From Stramenopiles sp. TOSAG23-6 (taxonomy: Eukaryota; Sar): a DNA stretch of 51,351 bases. The number at the start of each line of letters is the position of its first letter. Positions within the stretch are counted from its first letter, which is position 1. A model generated the notes under the pieces. That model was not told the DNA's origin. It saw only the letters and a program-made list of their open reading frames with translations, and ran no database searches. A program made the position numbers and the translations under genes. The stretch covers positions 1-51,351 of the forward strand of contig LT635921.1 in assembly GCA_900128565.1 (NCBI GenBank), read 5' to 3'. Of the stretch, positions 28,112-36,800 are shown in pieces.

Positions 28112-29008
28112 ATGGTTTCAACTTTTGACCCAGAGCCATATCTTGAAAAGTGGTATGTGCAGCCATGTTCTTATAATAAGCGTGATGTCTTAATGTATGC
28201 ATTGGGCATTGGTTGTACTGAGTTAAACTGGATTTATGAAAATGACTTAGATTTCTCTATTTTTCCCACTTTTCCAGTCAACCTTCTATTTAAAGGAACT
28301 TCTCAAGATGTTGTGTCATTTCCATCGCCTGTTATATTTAACGGACCTATTATGGCAATGCCACAACTTCCTGGAACCAAAGTTATTTTGGATGGCGAAC
28401 GACACATTGAAAAATTTCATGAGTTGAATCCAGATGGAGAAGATTTGAAGTTGAGGGAGAAACTCGTTGGAGTTCATCAGAAGGGTAAAGGAGCAAGCGT
28501 GGAGCAAATATCTGAGATTTTGGACAAATATGGGAAAGTGTATTACCGGATTATATCACTTTCATTTTTTGTCGGTGCTCGTGGATTTAAAGATTCTGGG
28601 AAAAGTTATTCTGAAAAGGTTATTATTCCACGTCGAGAACCAGATTATGTAGAGGAAATTCAAACTTCTAAATACCAAACTAACGTATATCGATTGAGTG
28701 GAGATTATAATCCTTTACATATTGATCCAAACTTCGCACTGGTATCAGGTTTTCATACACCGATTATGCACGGGCTTTGCAGCATGGGAATCAGTGTGAG
28801 AGCAATTATGGGACGTTTCTCAATAACATCCGAAATATTTAAGGCAGTTAAGGTAAGATTTGCAGCCCCTGTAGTGCCTGGACAGACGCTTTGTGTTGAA
28901 ATGTGGAAAGATGGGCCTCGCGTGATTTTCTTGTCAAAAGTTAAAGAAACAGGAGTCATTGTAATTAATAATTCTTATGTAGATTTAAATATGAAATCCA
29001 AGATGTAA
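28112..29008 (+). CDS. Peroxisomal MaoC-like enoyl-CoA hydratase 2
   Basis: 298 aa; the ATG at 28112 is preferred to the TTG that opens the frame 8 codons earlier. The product matches the (R)-specific hydratase 2 unit of multifunctional enzyme type 2 (HSD17B4 C-terminal part), which adds water to trans-2-enoyl-CoA in peroxisomal beta-oxidation. An N-terminal non-catalytic hot-dog fold (residues about 5-140) is followed by the catalytic hot-dog, with the hydratase motif YRLSGDYNPLHIDPNFA near residue 195 and GFHTPIMHGLCSMG after it; the catalytic Asp and His are in place. The last three residues are SKM, a good PTS1 peroxisome signal. It stands alone here rather than fused to a dehydrogenase. 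An AATAAA overlaps the stop codon (29007-29012), and the next gene's stop is only 26 bp away. Confidence 0.93.
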   Translation: MVSTFDPEPYLEKWYVQPCSYNKRDVLMYALGIGCTELNWIYENDLDFSIFPTFPVNLLFKGTSQDVVSFPSPVIFNGPIMAMPQLPGTKVILDGERHIEKFHELNPDGEDLKLREKLVGVHQKGKGASVEQISEILDKYGKVYYRIISLSFFVGARGFKDSGKSYSEKVIIPRREPDYVEEIQTSKYQTNVYRLSGDYNPLHIDPNFALVSGFHTPIMHGLCSMGISVRAIMGRFSITSEIFKAVKVRFAAPVVPGQTLCVEMWKDGPRVIFLSKVKETGVIVINNSYVDLNMKSKM

Positions 29009-29034
29009 TAAATTTATGAATTCATTTGTTTATT

Positions 29035-32000
29035 TCACTTTACTTTTTCTACAGGAATATTCAAATCTTTAGCTAGTTCTCTTGGTATTTCCATTGATTT
29101 TGGTTTATCGTTTGCTATTGAATGCATCAATGTCTTGTAAGATAATTTGTCTATACCTAAAGTTCGTGCATTGATATTGTCCTCGCCAATTTCGTTCGAC
29201 AATTTTGTCACTGGTAATCTTCTCCGCCTATTTGATTCAGGGCGCTTCGACTTACTCTGGTGTTTCTTAATTTGTGGCATTGTCCATTCTTGACCATGAC
29301 CAAATAATACACCAGATGCATCAGTACCGATGGTGACACGAGGAATTTCTTCTTTCACGCGATTAGGTGCAACTACAGGTTTACCACAATCCGATGATTC
29401 AACTTCAATTTCTTTATTTTCTTCAATATGTTTTGCATCTAGATCCAATAAATAATGATCAAATGGAATATTGTCGGAATCAATCATGATTGGATCAATA
29501 CCCCTTTTTGTTTTTGTTGATTTCTTGGTATGAGCTTGTACATTCTTCATATTCTTTTCGTGAACTGTAAGTGTCGGTTTCTGTAAAGTATCACTTTTCT
29601 TCATTGTTACGTTTAACTCTTTTGTTCTATAATCTGATGAGTCATGTGTGGGCTTTTCATTAGCATTCCTTAATTTAGAAGAATTTGAGGAGACTGAACT
29701 TTTAAATGGTACACCCTGGGTAACATTTGTTTTTGAATCATCTGTTTTTTTAACTGGCGTTTCTTGTTTGGACCTATTTTCGGGCATTTTCTTTAATGTC
29801 CTTTTTCCACCCCTTGCAATCATTTCAGGCTCATCATCTTTTCTAGTTTTCAGTCTTCTGATATTATAAACTCGCTTCCTCGCAGACTTATCTCTTGTAT
29901 GTTTATTAGCATATATAATTGCATCATCCAACTTTTGTTTCTTTTCACTGACAGTCATTAATCGTTTTGTTTCTCTTCTCTTCGGTCTGGTTAATTTTAC
30001 CTTCGAAATATTTTTTGTTTTATTACTTTGAGGTTGACTTGCCGAATGTGATTTACTTTCTTCAGGATATTCTGCCTTGATCAACTCGTCGATAACTGAT
30101 GTAACGTTTTCTGAGTCTCTATGTGCAAATAGATTAGGTGGAAGCTCAATATTTAATTCTTTTGCAGCGGTCATTGCAATACGGTTTTGTCGATCAACCC
30201 AAGTTGGCGAACCTACTACATCAAAAGTACTAGATGCTGTATAATGACCAGGCCCAGGGAAATTTTCGTTGCGCTTCATTGCCGCTTCTGTTGAAGTCAT
30301 CCCAATATGCTTACCCCATGTACCACCAGTTGCTACAAGTGTACTAGGTAAGTTATATTGTCCAGGGGATGGCATTTCAGCTGCACGTTTTTGTAGAATT
30401 TCCACGTCCGATGGCGCACTGGATGAGTTAAATTTCCCCCCTGAAACCTTCGGAGTATTTAATACATATGCACCTGATGTAATGTGTGGAATATATCAAG
30501 TATGTGAGAAATGAATGAAACAATTATGATGAAAAGAATACATTAAAATACAATATTTTTTGTAATAAATTCAAAATACGCCCTGGTGTAAGAGCAGCCT
30601 CTTTCATACGTATCTCAACATCACTATATCCCGAAGATTTACCCCAAGTTCCACCAGAAACAGCCAAAGTACTTGGTAGAGTATATTCACCTGGGCCAGG
30701 TAGACTTCTAGATTTCTTTTGTAAAATTTGAACATCTGATATGGGATTTGATAAATTGAATTTCCCACCTGATATTTTGGGTTGATGTACTGTATAAAAT
30801 CCAGGGGCTGGAGTTTGATTTGCATGTTTTATGACTTCTTCTGTAATTGTCATTCCAATGTGTTTACCCCATGTACCACCTGCTTTTGTGTATTGATCTG
30901 GAAAAATGTATTGGCCTGGACCAGGTGTAGAAGCTGCCCGTTTCTGTAAAATATCTATATCTGTTGGAGCATTTGATGTGCTGAATTTCCCCCCTGAAAC
31001 CTTCGGAGTATTTAACACATAAGCCCCCGATGTAATGTGTGGAATATATCAAGTATGTGAGAAATGAATGAAACAATTATGATGAAAAGAATACATTAAA
31101 ATACAATATTTTTTGTAATAAATTCAAAATACGCCCTGGTGTAAGAGCAGCCTCTTTCATACGTATCTCAACATCACTATATCCCGAAGATTTACCCCAA
31201 GTTCCACCAGAAACAGCCAAAGTACTTGGTAGAGTATATTCACCTGGGCCAGGTAGACTTCTAGATTTCTTTTGTAAAGCTTCAATATCTGACATGGGGT
31301 TAGATAAATTGAATTTTCCGCCTGATATTTTGGGTTGATGTACTGTATAAAATCCGGGCGCTGGAATTTGATCTGCATTTTTTGTTACTTCTTCTGTAAT
31401 TGTCATCCCAATATGCTTACCCCATATGCCACCAGTTGCTACAAGTGTACTAGGTAAGTTATATTGTCCAGGGGATGGCATTTCAGCTGCACGTTTTTGT
31501 AGAATTTCCACGTCCGATGGCGCACTGGATGAGTTAAATTTCCCCCCTGAAACCTTCGGAGTATTTAATACATATGCACCTGATGTAATGTGTGGAATAT
31601 ATCAAGTATGTGAGAAATGAATGAAACAATTATGATGAAAAGAATACATTAAAATACAATATTTTTTGTAATAAATTCAAAATACGCCCTGGTGTAAGAG
31701 CAGCCTCTTTCATACGTATCTCAACATCACTATATCCCGAAGATTTACTCCAAGTTCCACCAGAAATAGCCAAAGTACTTGGTAGAGTATATTCACCTGG
31801 TCCTGGACTAGAAACAGAACTTTCAGCTTGATTATTCTGTCTTCTATTAGTAATAGCAATTTTCCTTTTTTGTGTTTTTGCATAAAACTTCTCTTTTTCA
31901 AAACGTTCTCGCTTCTGGTTTATAATTTTGTAGTTATTTCGTATCATCTTGAGTACGAATGCCCTTTTTTTCTTTAAGTATGCCGCCTTTGAAGCTTCAG

Positions 32001-33615
32001 CTCGAAGCTTCTGTCTAGCAGCCATTTTTTCTTTATTTAGTTGCCTCTCTCTTTGCATCTCTAACAAGCGACATTTTCGAAAATCGTTGTTTCCTTCACG
32101 CAAGCTTTCCTTTAGTTTGATATCATATTGCCGCTCTTTCTCTTCTTTCAATTTGATTTTTTTCATTTCCATTTTTTTTTTCTTTATCATTTCTTTAACA
32201 CGCATTGCTCTATCCTTACGCATCTTTGCTATTTTGGCAAGCTCGTCTGGTGAAGGAAGTTTTACTTTTTTAGTAGAAAGTATGTATGGCTTTGAATCTG
32301 TAGATTTAATGCATCCTTTATTTGGTGCTAATTTACATTTCTTCAAGTTATCACCAATATTACCACAAGGGTAGTATTGTGCGGGCCCAGGTGTCCGAGA
32401 TGCACGAGATATTTTTAAATCAATATCACTCATAGGATTGGATAAATTGAATTTTCCACCGGAGACATCACTGACAAAAGACTTCTTTGCATCATATGTG
32501 TGACCAGGTGCAGGTACTTCCCTCGCACGTTTTAATATCCAGTCTAAATCAGACATTTCAGGTTTTGGAACAATATCAGGTGCAAAACTACCACCTCTAA
32601 TATCAGAGACAAAACTTTTACTCTTACTGTAATCTGCGGGGCCAGGCGTTGAAGCTGCTCGTTTGATTAATATATCTGTGTCACTTAATGGTTTTGATAT
32701 ATTAAATTTACCACCAGATTGATTTAGAGTTGTTTGGATTTTCCCACATCCTCCAGGTGCTGGAGTATGTTTAGCTTCGGCAATGGAAATATCTAAATAA
32801 GATCTAGGTACAGAACAACTCCACGACCCACCCGAAATTGTTGTACAAGAAGGCGGCAGAGAATACGCTCCTGGGCCCGGTGTTGTAACTCGTGTGGGTT
32901 TCATTGCAACAGCTTTGTGTTTAGAAACATCTGCTGCATGTCGTCTTTTTTTACGTTCAACTTGACTTTGCATTTTTTTCACGCGAACTACTCTTATCTT
33001 TGCTTCCTTTAATCTATATTTACTTTCACGTTCTTTTCTTTGCTTTTGTACCAGTTCCTTCCGCCTTTGCATTCTTTGTTTATGAATTTTGTGTTTTTTT
33101 GACTGTTTTTTAAAAAGCTGTCTTTTTCGTTTTTGATCATTCTGAATTTGTTTTTTCTTTTTCTCTGCTAGATCTTTAATTTTCTTTGCATACAGTTTTT
33201 TCTCGTAGAGTAATTTTGCCTTATTATCTGCTTCTTTAATACGAATATCTCGCATTTGTCGAGCTACTACTTCAGACGCCTTATTTCCCAACGCGTTTGT
33301 CATTCTATATTTTTTTTTGTTGTGGCTCGGGTGTTTTTTTGTCTCTACTATATCAACACGTTTTTTCTTCTCAAATATAACAAGATTTCGCCTCTTTTCG
33401 TTCGCGTTGTTGAGGTGACTGCGTCGTTTCATGAGCAACTTCATTCTCTGTCTTGCATCACCGCCTGTACTCAATGTATCTTCAGCATTTATGCTGTTTT
33501 TTTTCTTTCCTCTGATGCTTGACTTTACTTTACTTTTCATTTGCTCTATCTGATGACTTCTCGTTTCAGGGTATGATCCATCATTCTTTGATGACGATTC
33601 TATTGGCACATACAT
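29035..33615 (-). CDS. STPGR (SHIPPO/ODF3-like) repeat protein, spliced, about 1,420 aa
   Basis: Four exons on the minus strand: 33615-31686, 31579-31133, 31026-30580 and 30473-29035, with three 106-nt introns in the same phase; joined, they stay in frame (4,263 nt). The N-terminal 240 residues are extremely Lys/Arg-rich coiled coil. From about residue 245 there are many sperm-tail PG-rich repeats of the type TPGPGxYxLPS...GGTWGK or PAPGxYxx...GGKFN. A second basic helix region lies in exon 1 between repeats. Exon 4 ends in a long basic disordered tail. This family binds the inside of flagellar or ciliary microtubules (ODF3/SHIPPO, ciliary inner-junction-type proteins), so a flagellar microtubule role is likely. 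Exons 2 and 3 are both 447 nt and arose by tandem duplication. Intron 2 lacks a canonical AG acceptor (see findings). Without splicing, the frame would stop within each intron. Confidence 0.88.
30474..30579 (-). other. STPGR gene intron 3 (106 nt, GT-AG)
   Basis: Minus strand: donor GTATTTTG after an exon ending ...CCAGGGC, acceptor ACATCAG before GTGCATATG. Splicing gives TPGR-AYVLNTPKVSGGKFN, a well-formed STPGR repeat. Confidence 0.85.
30474..31026 (-). repeat. 553-bp tandem unit, copy 1 (intron 3 + exon 3)
   Basis: One period of an exon+intron tandem duplication. The 3' part of exon 3 is nearly identical to exon 2, while its 5' part (GKFSTSNAPTDIDILQ, PGQYIFPDQYTKAGG) is divergent. Confidence 0.85.
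31027..31132 (-). other. STPGR gene intron 2 (106 nt, aligned acceptor CGG instead of CAG)
   Basis: Identical to introns 1 and 3 by eye except that the acceptor reads ACATCGG. The aligned junction would still encode TPGR-AYVLNTP. The nearest canonical in-frame alternative is TTTCAG 33 nt downstream, which would drop 11 residues and break that repeat. Confidence 0.7.
31027..31579 (-). repeat. 553-bp tandem unit, copy 2 (intron 2 + exon 2)
   Basis: Second period with the same 106 + 447 nt structure. The 5' part of exon 2 is almost identical to the 5' part of exon 4 (about 30300-30473), and the 3' part to the end of exon 1 (31686-31790), so two complete units sit between matching half-units. 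Confidence 0.85.
31580..31685 (-). other. STPGR gene intron 1 (106 nt, GT-AG)
   Basis: Same sequence as intron 3, with donor GTATTTTG and acceptor ACATCAG; splicing keeps the frame and yields a normal STPGR repeat. Confidence 0.85.
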
Positions 33616-33755
33616 TTTTGTAGTTTGGTATAATCACAGTGTAATTCGAATTGGTATACAGTAGGCTATACAGTTACGGATCAGATCGGTCATTTGTCAA
33701 CAGAAAAAACACGAAATCCAATAATGAATAAAAACGCGCCGTTTCACCTCGTTTC

Positions 33756-33791
33756 ATGGAGCTTTTTTCGGCTACTTGTGGAGTCGTCTAG
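33756..33791 (+). promoter_or_regulatory. Possible 11-codon uORF before the flippase
   Basis: An ATG at 33756 opens an 11-codon frame ending TAG at 33789-33791, 26 bp before the flippase ATG and in another frame. It matters only if the mRNA starts upstream of it, which is unknown. Confidence 0.25.
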
Positions 33792-33817
33792 ATACTACAA
33801 TATTTATTCTACTAGCC

Positions 33818-36800
33818 ATGAATGAAAGTAAAAAGAACCCCCCATCCAAGATGGAGGATGATAGCAAAACACTGGAAAATACCACTAACAAGGGGGATGA
33901 AACGAAGGTTTCTACACAAAAAGGACAAAGAGTGCGCAATGTACTTATTGGACCAACAGCTTTTAAAGAGAGAGATACGTCTGAAACATATGCGAGCTAT
34001 GCAACAAATTCGATATCTACTAGTAAATACTCAATGTTTTCATTCTTTCCGAAGTGTATATTCGATCAATTCAGAAAAGTTGCAAATTTCTATTTTTTAT
34101 TACAAACAACATTTATGGCAATAGGATACTATACAGATGTATTTGATAATAGCATCGATCCAGTAACTACAGGAATCACACTGGTAGGGGTAGTTGGTCT
34201 GGCTATGATCATGGAAGCGTTAGATGACATTGCAAGGCATAAACAAGATCGAATTACCAACAGTAGACTATCAAGTGTTATACCATGCCAAGGTGGAACA
34301 AAGGAAATGCACATACGATGGGATGAGATAAAAGTACTTGATTTCGTGGTCCTGAGAGTGAATGAAGCACTACCAGCTGATATGATCGTTCTTGCGACTG
34401 CTCATGAAGATGGACTGTGCTACGTTGAAACGAAGAATATTGATGGCGAAACAAATCTTAAAATACGAAAATCAAATCAAGGGGCACTAATGGTAGCCCG
34501 AGAAGGTATTGTGAAACCGAAGGAAAATACTGGACATGATATCTACGCTTCAGAACTTGAAAAAACAATTTCAAATGTTATTAATATGACAGGTAAACTT
34601 GAATATGAAACACCGAATAACAAAATCGACCAGTTTGGTGGTAAACTTGAAATAGGTGGGAAAGTGTATCCATGTGATTCAAAAACATTGTTACTTAGAG
34701 GATCAATATTGAGAAATACAACATGGGTTATTGGTTTGGTTGTCTTTACTGGAAGTGAGACAAAAGTGATCCAGAACACTAGGGAAACTCCAAGTAAAAT
34801 GTCACACCTACAACACACAGTAAATAGAGTATTGATTATTGTATTTCTCGCACAATTTACAATTATTACCTGTTGTGATTTATTGGTCATGAACTGGATG
34901 TCTGAGAATGTCAGAAATCCACCTACGAATGTCTGGTACTTATACCCAGTAGGTTCCACTGAGACAATGAACTCTATTCCACCTATACTTGCTTTCTGGT
35001 TTACATACTTTGTGTTATACTGTAATTTTATACCAATTTCATTGTATGTGACTTTAGAATTTTGCAATATGACAATGGCTAAATTCATTAATGCAGATAT
35101 GAAAATGTACAATAAGGAAATTGACGCCCTTGCTTTATGTCGTTCTACCAATTTAGTACAGGAACTTGGTCAAGTTGAATATATTTTCTCTGACAAGACA
35201 GGTACGCTGACACAAAATAAGATGCAGTTTAAGTGTTGCTTGACACGGGGAGTTGATATTATACAAGGTTTTGATGAAGTAGGCAATAATGATTCTGGGC
35301 CATTCAATCCTCAAGGTTTGAATGACATGCGTAAAAAGGGAGGAAATGATGCAAAAGAGTCTCAGGATTTTCTCACGATCATGTCCGTGTGTCATACATG
35401 TACATGCACAAAAGCAGAAGGAAAGCCTGAAGGAGAAGACGAATTTGTATATAATGCGGAGAGTCCAGATGAAAAAGCTCTAATTGAAGGCGCAGCTCTA
35501 GCTGGTCTGACTTTTATAAAGAGGGAAGCGAATGTAATTGTATTAAGAGATGATACTATGATGCCAGATGCTAAAGGTAAACGCTGCTGGCGTCGTTACC
35601 AAGTCCTTGCTGTTAATGAGTTTAATTCTACACGGAAACGTATGTCATGTGTTGTGAGGGTATTGCCAATTGCATTCACGGAAGACCCTCCCGCAAACAC
35701 GGACAAATCAGGAAAAATTTTGTTACTATGCAAAGGGGCAGATAGTTTCGTCATGGACCTAGCGGATAATGGAGATGGTTGGTCCTCCACGCATATGCCA
35801 ATGATGTGTAAACAGTTATCTCAGTGTGCTATCAAGGGTTTAAGAACTCTAGTAATGGCACAAAAGGAAGTATCGGAGAGTGAATGCAATACCTGGATAG
35901 AGAAATATAATGCAGCATTAAGTGCTATGGAAGGACGCAAAGAGAAATTAGCTGCCACAGCTGCCGAAATCGAGGTAAATATGCATATTGTAGGTGCATC
36001 TGCTATTGAGGATAAATTACAGGATGGTATTGCACCGTGTATTGCCAGTCTCCACGAGGCAGAGATTAAATTGTGGGTACTAACCGGTGATAAGATGGAA
36101 ACTGCAATTAATATTGGAAAGAGTACTGAGGTTCTTCAAAGTGGCATGCGGATCATTCCTTTTGATATGCCCGAATCATTACAACGAAACAGTAATACCC
36201 CTGAAGCCCAGCATTATGTTGAAGATCGGTTAAAAAAGTTAAATACGAGCATTGAAGTTGCAATTAAAAAATATGGAGATCCAAATGTAATGTCTGAAGC
36301 TCAAAAGAAACATATCCTAGATGTTAATAATAGAAATGGAAACTTCAAAGCTTTAAAATCAGAAGAAACTAAAGTTGAACAGCAGAATGATAATAGTATT
36401 CAGTGGCCTGATTTATTAAATTTAGCTTTAGTCATCACTGGACCGTGTTTGTCGCATATAATCGGAATGACTAATGAAGATGGCACGCCTTCACCCAAAT
36501 CCAATGCCATGGAATCATTACTTCGAAATATTGGTACCCGATGTGTTGTAGTCATTGGTTGTCGAGTGTCCCCATTACAAAAGGCTTTGGTTGTACGTTT
36601 AATCAAAGAGGGGGTTGCTTCTCAACCAATTTGTTTAGCAATTGGTGATGGTGCTAATGATGTCAGTATGATACAGGAAGCACACGTTGGGATTGGAATA
36701 AGAGGCCTTGAAGGTATGCAAGCCGTCAATTCGTCAGATTTTGCCATTGGGCAATTCAAATTCTTGACACGGCTTCTTCTTGTTCACGGCCGCTGGAACT

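Noticed and set aside
30524-31511. Separate small STPGR genes at 30524-31018 and 31077-31511
   Set aside because: They end in the same intron-derived tail (RILNLLQKILYFNVFFSS) and start at non-ATG or internal codons; splicing joins them into one gene.
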